Assembly (NCBI GenBank): GCA_018287875.1
Contig: JAGVVL010000015.1
Span: 248,001 to 312,000 of the forward strand
Reading direction: 5' to 3'
Origin: Nigrospora sphaerica
Taxonomy: Eukaryota > Ascomycota > Sordariomycetes > Amphisphaeriales > Apiosporaceae
Length of the DNA: 64,000 nucleotides
Part shown: one piece after another, positions 54,910 to 64,000 of the stretch
Position numbering within the stretch: position 1 is the stretch's first letter
How the letters are laid out: each line of letters opens with the position of its first letter
The notes under the pieces: model-generated
Database searches by the model: none
The model's input: the letters and a program-made list of their open reading frames with translations, nothing else
Told to the model about the DNA's origin: nothing
Translations under genes and position numbers: made by a program

Positions 54910-57900
54910 CAACGCTAAGGATCCTACACTGGAACACGCAGAAAAGCAAGAAAGCACAGATCCTGGCAGTCGATGCCATCTCCAAAGAGTACGACGTCCT
55001 GGCTATCCAAGAGCCCTGGCGAAACCCACACATGCCGACCACTTACTACCCGAGATCCTCTCCGTACTACCTTCTCTATGCCGCCGAGGGAGGCAGAGCT
55101 TGCATCTACATTAATAAGAAGCACCCCCCAGCGTAGTGGACTTATAAGGCGCAATCAGATAGGTGCAACATCACAATCCAGCTACCAGATGGTCCTATAA
55201 CAGTTATCTGCGTATACTCGCCTCCTCCTGGATCGATTAGCAGATCAGACCTGCCAGCTATCGAAGCCCTCCTTACCGGTCCCCAGCTAAGACGAACAGT
55301 CCTCGTAGGAGACTTTAACGTTCACCACCCTGTCTGGGGAGGACACAACGTCCGACCTTATAAGGCAGCTGATAAGCTACTCCAGCTAGTAGAATCCTGG
55401 AGACTCCAGCTTATCACTCCCCCTGGAACACCGACATGGACTCGAAGAGGGTGCATAGACTCCACGATCGACCTGGCGTGGGCCACGGACGATCTCCGAG
55501 CTGCCTACGACGGGTACGCCCCATATGCTGGATCCGATCACCTCCCCCAGGTGATACGCGTAGCTGGACCTCAAAACGACCCTCAGAATAAGCCACGGCG
55601 CAGCTGGAAAACAGCTGACTATAACCAAGCGAAGGCCGAGGCGACACACCTTCCGCAGCCAGGGCTACTCGAGACACCGGGGGAAATCGATAGATACACC
55701 GAAACGTTAACTAAGGAGCTAACTCGGATAGCCAACCTAGTTGCCCCCCTCCGCCACTCTAAGAGGAGAGGCAAGGCATAGTGGAACCACGAAACAAAAG
55801 AAGCTATAGAGGAGGAGAGACGAGCCCAGCGAACATGGCTATCCGACAGGACAGACGCAGCCTGGCGAGCTCTTCGGCAAGCATCCCTTACGAAAAAGAA
55901 AACGATCCGCACTGCAAAGACAGCGACCTGGAGAAACATGCTTCACGAGGCCTCTAGCCAGCCAGCTGGCGTCTGGAACATCGCGAGATGGGCCAGAACC
56001 GAAGGAGCCGCACCGCCGCTACCTCCAGCCGTCCCCACACTTCATACACCGCGAGGCGAAGCAACGACCCATAAGGAGAAAACGGAGGCCTTCCAGGAGA
56101 GGTTTTACCCTCTCCCTAAGGCTATGTATACCGGCTTCCGTATAACAAACCGGCTCGCAGCGCCTCTCGACATCGACGGCGAGGTGACAGCAGAGCAGGT
56201 CCAAGACGTCTTAAGCAAGGCAGGCCAGTGGAAAGCACCCGGACCAGACCAGCTTCCGAACGGATTCCTTAAGCGCTTAGGAAAGCCCCTCTTCCAGGCC
56301 TTAGCCTCCCTAGCGGAAGCATGCTGGCGTATAGGATACTATCCAACAGCGTTCCGCAAAGCAGTGACCGTTATCCTCCGGAAACCAGGAAAGCAGCCAA
56401 ACGAGTACCACCAAGCCGGCGGATGGAGACCTATCGCGCTACTTAACACCATGGGGAAGGTGATCGAGAGCCTGCTGGCGCAACGGCTAGCCAGCTTTGC
56501 GGAGGAAAACGGGCTGCTCCCGGATGAACAGATGGGCAACCGGAAAGGCCGCTCCACGGAAACAGCCTTACGGTTGCTAACGGACCTAGTCCGCACAGCC
56601 TGGAAACATGGAGGTGCAGCAACCCTTCTATCGCTGGATATCTCAGGCGCTTTCGACTCCGTCGACCATGGAAGGCTCCTCGCTAACCTGCGAGCGCTGA
56701 GGGTCCCTATATGGACTATTAGCTGGATCCGAAGCTTCTTATCTAACCGGTCCACTACGCTATTCTTCGATGGCCAGGAATCGGACGAGATCCCAGTCCC
56801 AGCAGGCGTCCCGCAGGGCTCACCCCTATCGCCTATCCTCTTCTGCCTTTATACAGCCGGTCTCTACAAGGCCCTCCGCGCTGTACCAGGGATAGCTACT
56901 ATAGCCTTCGCAGACGACACAAACCTCGTGGGCTTCGGCTTAAACCCAGAGCAGACCTGCGAGCGGCTAGAAGCTGCTCATAGGGTCTGCAAAGAATGGG
57001 CAGTCAGCCACGGCATGACCTTTGCAGTCCAGAAATATCACCTAGTCCACTTCTCTCGAAGACGGAAAGGTCCGGATACAAAGATAGCCTTAGAAGGTCA
57101 CGAAATCGAACCAGAAGACTCCTGCCGCGTCCTTGGCATCCAGGTGGATAGACGTCTCCGCTGGGACGTCCATATCCAGTCGATATCGAAGAAGATGGCG
57201 ACGCAGGTCTACGCTCTAAACCGGATAGCCGGCTCGACGTGGGGCGCATCTCTCCAACGAGCCCGCCAAGTCTATATAGCTGTCGTACGGTCTGCGATAG
57301 GCTATGGAGCTTCAGAGTGGCACCGCCAGATCTCGAAAAATCGAGCCAAGGCACTCAACGACGTCCAGACAGAGTGCCTCCGAAAGGTCACAGGAGCTTT
57401 CAAAGCCACGGCCACCGCAGTACTAGAAACGGAAGCTTACGTGTCCCCCTTAGACACGTGGCTCAACAGAAGGGTGGCGGCATCGGAAGAGAGGCTCCAA
57501 CAGCCGCGTATCGCATCACTCATCCAAGCGAGATGCGAAAACGCAGCTAGATGGATCCTAATAAGACCAACTCGCCGGCGCAGACCGAAAGGCCCCGACG
57601 CTCCCGATTGTAAGAGGTGGCTAGACGAATGGCTAGCTGGAGACTCAGCACATAAGGCTAAGGAGAGAGACTGGCTTCAAAGATGGCAACAAGCGCAGCA
57701 AAATCGAACAACACGAACACCGGCAGCAACTAAAATGCCGCCAGACAAGCACGTCCTTAAGCTCCATAAGGGACTCCATAAAGCCGAGAGCTCCATCCTC
57801 GTCCAAGCGAGGACTGGCAAGATTAGGCTGCGAGACTTCCTTTTTAAGCGTAGGGTCCCGGGCTTCGACAGCCCCTGGTGCGTCTGTGGTCAGGGCAGGG

Positions 57901-58094
57901 AGACCGTCCGGCATATCCTCGTTTTCTGCCCACGGGAAAGAGAAAGACGAGAGCATCTCGTCCAAGCTCTAGGAGGACCGATAGACACGGACAGGATGCT
58001 CGACACCCCAGGAAAAGCAGGAATCATCGCAAGATGGCTACTCCGCTCCGGAAGGCTGGACATGTTCCAGCTAGCAAATCAACTTATCAGCTAG
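54906..58094 (+). pseudogene. LINE ORF2 (endonuclease-reverse transcriptase) with two premature TAG codons
   Basis: The frame spans 1063 codons and is open except for TAG at 55134 and 55779. The N-terminal apurinic-type endonuclease has LAIQEPW, GDFNVHHPVWGG and SDHLP motifs. The reverse transcriptase shows GPDQLPNGFLKRL, LDISGAFDSVDHGRLLANL, PQGSPLSPILF and the catalytic FADD (residues 668-671). A C-terminal C-x-C-x8-H-x4-C motif (residues 992-1008) is the usual LINE zinc finger. Both TAG codons precede a TGG and are one G-to-A or C-to-T change from TGG or CAG, in a CpA/TpG context favoured by RIP. The remaining frame is otherwise undamaged, so inactivation is light; two point mutations separate this copy from a continuous frame. 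The start at 54906 overlaps ORF1. Confidence 0.87.
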
Positions 58095-58273
58095 GAAGCG
58101 GGCGCGCTGAGCCCGATCTCGGTATGGCAGGTCAAAGAGTAGATAGAAGCGGTACGACGCAGCGGAACCTAGGTTTTTCACCCGGCCGGACGGTTGCCCG
58201 GAACGGTTTTCCTAGGCTAAGATGCGCAGGGGGTCCTCATGGCCTAAATAGGTCGCTAGGTGTAAGAATAATA

Positions 58274-58288
58274 ATATAGGCATCGGCA
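58274..58288. repeat. Right 15-bp target-site duplication of the LINE
   Basis: ATATAGGCATCGGCA, identical to 53399-53413. Confidence 0.88.
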
Positions 58289-58649
58289 TGGCCGGGAGGG
58301 CCATGGCATCCGGTAATTACAGCATGTCTGCCGTGCGATGTAAGACCCCCGGCTTGTTCTGCACATGGGCTCGAAGCCAGCAAGGGCTTGGTGTTTCCCT
58401 ACAAGACGGATTCGCCTCCGATGGGAGGAAAAGGTCAATTTGGTAAGATGCAGGCAGCTAGACGAGTCAAAGTGGTTGAGGTGAGCATAACGGTCGACAT
58501 GAGCACGGCGTCTTTACCGACCATATTCCATCATGATTGCTGCTCCTTATGAGGCTAGCTCCTGCATTCATAATAATCTCTTTCGTGATGTAGCTTCAGA
58601 GCACCCGAGTGAAGGGAAAGTTGAAAAGAAAAAAGGTGAACTACTTCGG
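58289..58649. other. Spacer between LINE and tRNA gene
   Basis: About 360 bp, no gene recognised. This was contiguous with the sequence left of 53399 before the LINE inserted. Confidence 0.45.
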
Positions 58650-58659
58650 AAAAAAAAAA
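58650..58659 (-). terminator. RNA polymerase III terminator of the tRNA-Pro gene
   Basis: A run of ten T on the minus strand, 34 nt downstream of the tRNA 3' end. Any run of four or more T terminates Pol III. Confidence 0.75.
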
Positions 58660-58693
58660 GGCAACCAGCAGGGGCCAAAGAGGCAAGATTTGG

Positions 58694-58782
58694 GGTCTCG
58701 CCGGGGATCGAACCCGGGACCTCGCGCAATTATTACTTAGAGTAAACCCTAAGCGCGAATTATACCACTAAACCACGAGACC
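58694..58782 (-). tRNA. tRNA-Pro (anticodon AGG) with an 18-nt intron
   Basis: On the minus strand the acceptor stem GGTCTCG pairs perfectly with the 3' CGAGACC. A D-arm with GGTTTAGTGGTATAAT (A-box type), an anticodon stem CGCGC/GCGCG and a T-arm GGGTTCGATCCC (B box) follow. The anticodon loop TTAGGG is interrupted after position 37 by TTTACTCTAAGTAATAAT, then completed by T. The intron sits at the standard tRNA intron position. The body matches the eukaryotic tRNA-Pro(AGG) consensus. CCA is added after transcription. Confidence 0.93.
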
Positions 58783-59986
58783 TTAGAGGTTGAGATCGTT
58801 TGACGATCTCATTGGTTGACTGTTGAAAATTGGCAGTTTATGAAAACCTATGATAGATAACACCTAGGTGGGCGCCTCGTTCCATATTGTGGAATCACAG
58901 GGAGCAAAGCGCGGTTTAAACTGGAAGGTGGATCAGCAGGCGCTTATGTTTCTAGCTTGGCCACTGTCCTCTTTCGAAGCCCTCTCGTCGCTTCTATTGT
59001 TGTTGTCTCATCACTGCTCCGCTGCCAACAAATGGTGTCAATCTTATTACGAGACATGGCAAAGGCTCGCAGTTGCGCAAAAGTGCGACGTGCTGTTCCC
59101 ATGACCTAGGGAGCCCGGCCCTTCAGTTTTCCGGGCTGGGAAGGCAGGGGCCTGGGGTCTCAAGAGGGTCGGTCCGTCGGAGAGACAGGGGCCTATTTTA
59201 GGTTGGTTGCTGGGGGGTAGGTAGTAGACAGTGTCTACTGGGCAGTATTGGCGATGACGGGCCCGCTAATGAGCAGCGGTCCATCCATTTCCCTCCCACC
59301 CCCGGTGCATGCCTAGGACGGACGACTAATGAAGCGCGCCAGGACAGGTCGGACGTGGCATCGACGAAGATCCCCACGATGGAGCTTACCGACGGGAACC
59401 ACGCTCTCCCACGCGGAGGTGCTTTTTCTTCATCGGCATCCCGTTGCTGACATATTGGCTGCTTGACCGCAAATTGCAACGGCGGCGCTGCAGTGCTGAC
59501 CCTCGTCGCCTGGTCTCCACTGGCGTACCCGGGAGCCGGATGGGGTGTACCCACGGCTGCATGAGGACTACCGAAGTCCCTAGTGGTACGTGCCACTGCT
59601 TCGGGACGCCCAGGCCGTCCCGTTGCCCTGTCACTCGGGGAACCCCTGGGGGGGGATCGTTGGCACTCGCTCGAGTCCGTCATCGTCTCGTCTCGGTCCC
59701 GTGTGCGTGTATCGGTCGGGCTTCCTCCTCACGCACGCGGCAGTCCAAGACACCCGCCATCTTTCCCTTCTCCTCCCCATATTCCTTCTGTTGCACCCCC
59801 CGATCGACCCGTTGCCTTCGCTCTCTTCTTCCCCTTGCATCCTTTCCCCATACTAATCTACATTGTACCCTGCCCGATACCCAACGCATCCCTCCGCTGC
59901 AGCCGTCCCCTTTTGTACTCATTCCCTGCCTTGCATACCGTTTCCATTTTCGTCAGCCCCGCGGGGTCACATTGGCATTCTCCGCC
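58783..59986. other. Intergenic region upstream of the coiled-coil membrane protein
   Basis: About 1.2 kb. It holds the tRNA upstream flank on the left and a pyrimidine-rich leader near 59740-59980. The coding frame stays open upstream of 59987 but without protein-like sequence. Confidence 0.45.
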
Positions 59987-61390
59987 ATGCCCGCTTTCAT
60001 CGACTGGAACAGCTTGTTCAAGTGGACGCAGCCCGCGCCGCCACCGCCACCACCGCGGCATGAGCCACCGTCCCCCGCGGCCGACGACCACCTCGCCAGT
60101 TCCACGACCCCCGACTCGTACCTCCTCCTCGTCACCGTCGCCGCTGCCGTCCTGGGCGCCGTGGGAATATGGCTGCTGGTGCGCAAGCTGCACCACCCCC
60201 GAGGCCCACCCGTCGGCCCGGCCCGGATCGACGCCCAAGTAGCGGCGCGCTTGCAAAACCACGACGACGCAATAGCCGCGCTGCGTAGAGAGCTCCGCCA
60301 GACGGCCCAGGCCACTGAAGAGCACACCAAGGAGGCCCTGGACAGTCACACAACCGAGCTCGAGGCCCAGACTGCGCGGGCGCTGGGCCAACAGGCCGAG
60401 GACGCAGACGAGCGCACGCGCAAGGCCGTCAGCGCCCGCATCGACGCCATCGAGGCTACGTTCCAGGAGACGCTGGAGCGGCGCATCCAGGCCGTCGAGG
60501 CGCAGACGCAGGCGGCGCCCGAGGCGCATACGGCGGCCGTCGAGGCGACGCTGCGACGCCGCCTTAGCCAGCGCATCAACGAGATCGAGGACGCCGTGCG
60601 GACCAAGCTCAACAAGGAAGCCTTTGACGCACTCTACGCGGCGCTTAGCGGGCGGGTGGAGACGCTCGAGGGCGGCGTGCGCCTCCTCGATAGCCGGCAG
60701 CTCGACCAGGAGGCGTGCGGCGTGGCGCAGCGGACGCTGGGCCGGCGGCTTGACGCCCTCGAACCGGCGGCGCGCGCCCTCGGGGAAGGCCTGCGCGCCG
60801 CCGCCGGCCGCGGGCGCGTGGTGGCCCAGCGGCTCGAGGCCGCCGAGGACGCCGTCGGCGCCGTGAGCGGGCGCGCGGTGATGCTGGCCCACGACGTCGA
60901 CCGGCTGACCCGGCAGGTCCGCGCGCTGCCGGGGCCGGACCACCTGCGCTCACTCGCTGACGACTGGGAGGCGCGCTTCGCCGGCCTTGAGACTCGCGTC
61001 GTCAACGCGACCGCCGAGGCCGCCGCCCCCCCGGCGCCGCCCGCGCTGAGCTGGTCGCCCCTGGTGGCGCAGGCCATCGAGCCCGCCGGCCCGGTCGACG
61101 CCGCCGCTGCCGCCGCCACCTCGACGACGCCGCACGACCGCCGCGACCCCGTCTACAACCGCTTCGGCTACGCCGTCGGCATGACGCCACCAACGCCGTC
61201 GCCCAGCGACCGGTCGCATTCGTCCCAGAGCAGCCGCATGTCATCCTTCGCCGGGAGCGAGGCGTTAAGCGGCACCCCTACCCCCGGCGCCGCCAAGCGC
61301 AAAAAGCTCCAAGACGCGGGTTTCAAGGAGCCGACCTTTGCGTCCCGGCAGCGCCTTTATCAAGCCCGGACGGTCTCGTCGGCCTCATAA
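59987..61390 (+). CDS. Single-pass membrane protein with a long coiled coil, function unknown
   Basis: A single exon of 467 residues. A Pro/His-rich N-terminus (with a PPPPPP run) is followed by one transmembrane helix at residues 46-64 (LLLVTVAAAVLGAVGIWLL). Residues 80-330 are Ala/Glu/Arg/Gln-rich without Pro and show heptad-like spacing, repeated as R-I-x-A-I/V-E-A-x-x-Q units (for example SARIDAIEATFQETLERRIQ). This predicts a parallel coiled coil or bundle. The C-terminus is Ser/Pro-rich and disordered, ending basic (AAKRKKLQDAGFKEPTF). The layout suggests a type II or tail-outside tether on an organelle or the plasma membrane. I do not recognise the family. The start at 59987 has the context GCCATGCC. 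Confidence 0.7.
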   Translation: MPAFIDWNSLFKWTQPAPPPPPPRHEPPSPAADDHLASSTTPDSYLLLVTVAAAVLGAVGIWLLVRKLHHPRGPPVGPARIDAQVAARLQNHDDAIAALRRELRQTAQATEEHTKEALDSHTTELEAQTARALGQQAEDADERTRKAVSARIDAIEATFQETLERRIQAVEAQTQAAPEAHTAAVEATLRRRLSQRINEIEDAVRTKLNKEAFDALYAALSGRVETLEGGVRLLDSRQLDQEACGVAQRTLGRRLDALEPAARALGEGLRAAAGRGRVVAQRLEAAEDAVGAVSGRAVMLAHDVDRLTRQVRALPGPDHLRSLADDWEARFAGLETRVVNATAEAAAPPAPPALSWSPLVAQAIEPAGPVDAAAAAATSTTPHDRRDPVYNRFGYAVGMTPPTPSPSDRSHSSQSSRMSSFAGSEALSGTPTPGAAKRKKLQDAGFKEPTFASRQRLYQARTVSSAS

Positions 61391-62316
61391 TGGCGTACAT
61401 GCGCCGACGATGGAACGACTTCCGCCCTCCTACCCGGATTCTCAGCCACCGCACGAACCGCACCTCCTTGGCTCTCTCTTTAACATCTCCCCATTTCTAC
61501 AACCCCCGAGCCGATGGTCGCGGCAGTGGGAGGCATGAAATCTTCCTATACGTCCCATTTTCTCGCTACATAGGTACCTTTTCTAATGATGCCCACGACG
61601 CCGTAATGAGGAGGCGATCCGTTTGTGGACTCGCCTGTCAATTGTCGTGCGCAAGGCCGACGACGACGGAGCGAAACAAAAAAGCACCACGCCTCAGAGG
61701 CGGGTGGCATGCTGGGAAGGGGGGACGGCACGGTAGACCAGCTACGCCTCCGTCATGGCCTGCGAACCACTCAATGTGCCCCTTTCCAGGTATATCATGG
61801 TCGCCCCGATTTTCCATTCTTCTGCATTGTGGTTCACCCAGACTTTTAAGATACTCCACCCCACGCACTCAATTGTACATATATACCTAAGTAGTATTCT
61901 GGCGGCTCTCGACCGTCTTCTCTTCCCCTGGTCATGGAACACCGAACCCCCATCCCTGCGCAGGATGCTACCCTACCTAATGAGACCCAGTTATGTCCCT
62001 GTGATATGTACACAGTAGGCAGCCCCCCATGTTCATTCATTCCGCCGCCCCACATGGAGTGCCTGCATCGCATTCCGTCATAGGACCCTTTCCTGCAGGC
62101 CGACTCCCTGTCAACGGCTAGTCCGTAGAGGGGAGTAGCGGCTTTCTCTGACCGGGCCGCTCCCCAAACCCCGGTCCATTTGGTTGCTTCTGTTTGCTCC
62201 CATGGATCTACCATAGACACGGTAGGCATGGGGTGGTGGTGGGGGAACCCAATCAACGGGCATGCGGCTTCCCAGGCGCGTCGACAGCCCCTCCGCACCG
62301 CCTTTCCCTTCCGACA
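61391..62316. other. Spacer between convergent genes
   Basis: About 930 bp with the 3' ends of both neighbours. No gene recognised. Confidence 0.5.
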
Positions 62317-62808
62317 TCACTCGGCGGCGGCGGCGTCACCTGGGTCCGAGGCCTGGGCGGACGAGCGGCGACGGCCGTCGGGGGGGGCGGCGGCGGCGTC
62401 GGCGGCTCCGTCGTGGGGGCGGCGGCGCAGCTCGAGGTGGGGGTCGATCCAGTCGGTCAGGCAACAGGCGGCGAAGACGAGGGCGGCGAGGGCGGCGACG
62501 ACGCCGGCGGCGGCGAGGGCGGGGTGGCGGGCGGCGAAGTCGAGGCGGGCGACGAGGCAGGCGCAGAGCCAGCGCGCGGCCGGGGTGACGAGGAGGCGGC
62601 GCTCGGCGGCGAGGTCGGGGTTCAGCGTCACGAGCAGGGCCAGCAGCAGGCCCACGATGGCCCCCAGCAGCGCCACCGTCAGCACCTGGATCCACGCCAG
62701 CAGCACCGCCAGGTTCTTGATGGTCTCGAGCACCTTGTACCCCTCGGCCACGAGCGGCGTCACCTGGTCGAAGGCCGCGTTGATCTGCTTCGAGTACGGC
62801 ATCCCCAT
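62317..62808 (-). CDS. Small multi-pass membrane protein, function unknown
   Basis: A single exon of 163 residues. An amphipathic N-terminus (MGMPYSKQINAAFDQVTPLV) precedes two strong hydrophobic segments (about residues 33-62, containing WIQVLTVALLGAIVGLLLALL, and about 92-116, containing AAAGVVAALAALVFAACCL). A short hydrophilic loop ends in NPDLAAERR. The C-terminal tail is Arg/Ala/Pro/Asp-rich and disordered. Start ATG at 62808 lies in a good context with a second Met at codon 3. Similar short proteins seem familiar from Hypocreales, but I cannot name a family. Confidence 0.6.
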   Translation of the reverse strand: MGMPYSKQINAAFDQVTPLVAEGYKVLETIKNLAVLLAWIQVLTVALLGAIVGLLLALLVTLNPDLAAERRLLVTPAARWLCACLVARLDFAARHPALAAAGVVAALAALVFAACCLTDWIDPHLELRRRPHDGAADAAAAPPDGRRRSSAQASDPGDAAAAE

Positions 62809-63956
62809 GGCGGAGGTGGCGGCATGTCCTCTTTCCCTTTTTCTTTTTTTTTCCTTTGCAGGTGCTTGAATCTAGCGGCGGGCGCGAAGAAAAGCAAGCG
62901 TGTGCGCGGGTAGAGGAGAGACGGACGATAAAGGATCTAAGTAGCCTGACGCGGGGCGGTTGTCAAAATCAGCCCATGACAAGCCAGCCGCACGGAGCTC
63001 GAGCGGGCGAGGTGGCGCCCCGTCCGGCGTTTGAAGGCAACGGCCCCGCCTTGCGGCTCGGCCCCCTTTCCCTTCCAGTTCGAGCGGCGTCGGCAAAGGG
63101 ACTGCTGGCTCGGCCCCCGGGATGGCAAGAAAGCCGTCACGTCGTTTTCGTGGGCAGACTCACCTCGGGCAGATGTCTCATTGGGTTGGCGGGGGCGGGG
63201 CGGGGTTCCCGGGATTAAGAGGTAAGTACCTAAATGGCGATACCAGAACACCAGCATTCGCGAAACTCTTGCATCCGGGACGGGGAATGGCAGAGGACGA
63301 GACGGGGAACGGGATAACCGAGGCGGGGGTTCCGTTGTTATGTGCTTAGGATGGGCTCCCGTCGACGTCACCGGTGCCATCGTCAAACAGCTCATCTAAG
63401 GTTGTTGGGGCTGCGCACTTGTCATCCTATCGTCAAAGACGATCACCGCTGGCCACCTGCGACTCAATTGGTTCCCCGCGCCGTAAAACAGACCTGGGAA
63501 GGATGGATGGATCTGCAAGGCTCCATGTCCCATCTTCAAGGCCTAAGCAGCGGCAAGATACGCGCCTCGGCATGGGATACGTCTGGTTCAATTCGAATAC
63601 CAAATGCTGGCCAATTGCCGTGGCTACCCTTACCTATCGTAGCGAGGGTAGGTACGTACATGTACCTGAAGGTGCAGGTGGCAATTGGATTGTCGGCAGC
63701 GCTAATCGTTAGCCTCGATCCTTCCCCCAAGCACACTGGCCACTCACCGCTCGAGAAGGCAGACGTCGTTGCAATGGCGGCCTCCAGGCCGTTGCTGCCT
63801 GGGTTTTGCTCCAAGTCGTCCAGTGGGAGCCGGGAGAGGAACACTTCGTTCCCTCTGTTCATCAAGTGCTGCCCTTCCTCCGGCTCGCATCTTATCGCTT
63901 AGAGCCTCACCTATACTATTCCATATTCCCTTCACCCAATCAGCCGGCGACCGATC
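62809..63956. other. Divergent intergenic region
   Basis: About 1.15 kb between the small membrane protein gene (-) and the gene starting at 63957 (+). No other gene is recognised. Confidence 0.45.
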
Positions 63957-64000
63957 ATGGGTAAGCCCTCTAAGGCCGACTACCTCGGCGACCAGCCGGG
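63957..64000 (+). CDS. Start of a gene cut by the window end
   Basis: An ATG in the context GATCATGGG opens a frame of 14 complete codons to the edge, with a basic hydrophilic N-terminus (MGKPSKADYLGDQP). Right after ATGG the sequence reads GTAAGC, a good donor, so a four-base first exon is also possible. Nothing can be said about function. Confidence 0.4.
   Translation, partial: MGKPSKADYLGDQP

Larger units (their letters stand above)
53414..58273 (+). mobile_element. Complete-looking Tad-type non-LTR retrotransposon (LINE)
   Basis: 4860 bp bounded by a perfect 15-bp target-site duplication, the hallmark of target-primed reverse transcription. Order: 137-bp 5'UTR, ORF1 (53551-54909), ORF2 (54906-58094, two in-frame TAG codons), 3'UTR of about 180 bp and a short A/T-rich end AAGAATAATA in place of a long poly(A). 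ORF1 and ORF2 overlap by four bases (ATGA). No RNase H domain is recognised after the reverse transcriptase. Codon use has many A/T-ending codons (CTA, ATA, TAT), unlike the strongly G/C-ending host genes. Intact ends and an exact duplication point to a fairly recent insertion. Confidence 0.9.

Overview
The window is nuclear DNA of a GC-rich filamentous ascomycete. Genes have zero to four short introns (roughly 57-176 nt) with GTRNGT-type donors, CTAAC/CTGAC branch sites and CAG/TAG acceptors. Gene density is low, with long non-coding gaps and pyrimidine-rich leaders. The gene set (amadoriase, UNC93-like transporter, single-gene CAND1, Tom13/Mim1, DUF1688 uracil-catabolism protein, PTH11-like receptor remnant, a BAS2-like small secreted protein, a Tad-type LINE) fits Sordariomycetes. 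I infer Hypocreales from overall character; no sequence search was possible.

Layout. 1-542 (-): 5' end of a secreted FAD L-amino-acid oxidase. 2504-3804 (-): 2-oxoglutarate/Fe(II) oxygenase-like protein. 5227-9347 (-): CAND1/TIP120. 12166-12869 (+): small mitochondrial membrane protein. 13287-13928 (+): GNAT acetyltransferase, convergent with an UNC93-like transporter at 14120-15759 (-). 17352-22778 (+): a co-oriented run of amadoriase, homocysteine S-methyltransferase-like enzyme and amino-acid permease. 24639-26534 (-): MFS exporter. 29647-31032 (-): Shp1/p47 UBX protein, divergent from Mim1/Tom13 (32130-32576, +), which is followed by Oxa1 (33400-35059, +). A 7.6-kb gap with no recognisable gene leads to URC4 (42680-44704, +). 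Two convergent small secreted cysteine-rich proteins lie at 48494-49006 (+) and 49624-50049 (-).

The accessory part is 51.5-58.8 kb. A PTH11-like receptor gene (-) appears broken and has a 257-bp hAT-type MITE in its 3' part (11-bp perfect inverted repeats, 8-bp target duplication). Some 460 bp upstream of its recognisable 5' end sits a complete-looking Tad-type LINE (53414-58273) bounded by a perfect 15-bp target-site duplication. Its ORF2 is open except for two TAG codons. A tRNA-Pro(AGG) gene with an 18-nt intron follows at 58694-58782 (-). The right end holds a coiled-coil membrane protein (59987-61390, +), a small multi-pass membrane protein (62317-62808, -) and the start of one more gene at 63957.

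How genes may work together: amadoriase, methyltransferase and permease could form an amino-acid salvage neighbourhood. Mim1 and Oxa1 are insertase components of the outer and inner mitochondrial membranes. These links are inferred from position only.
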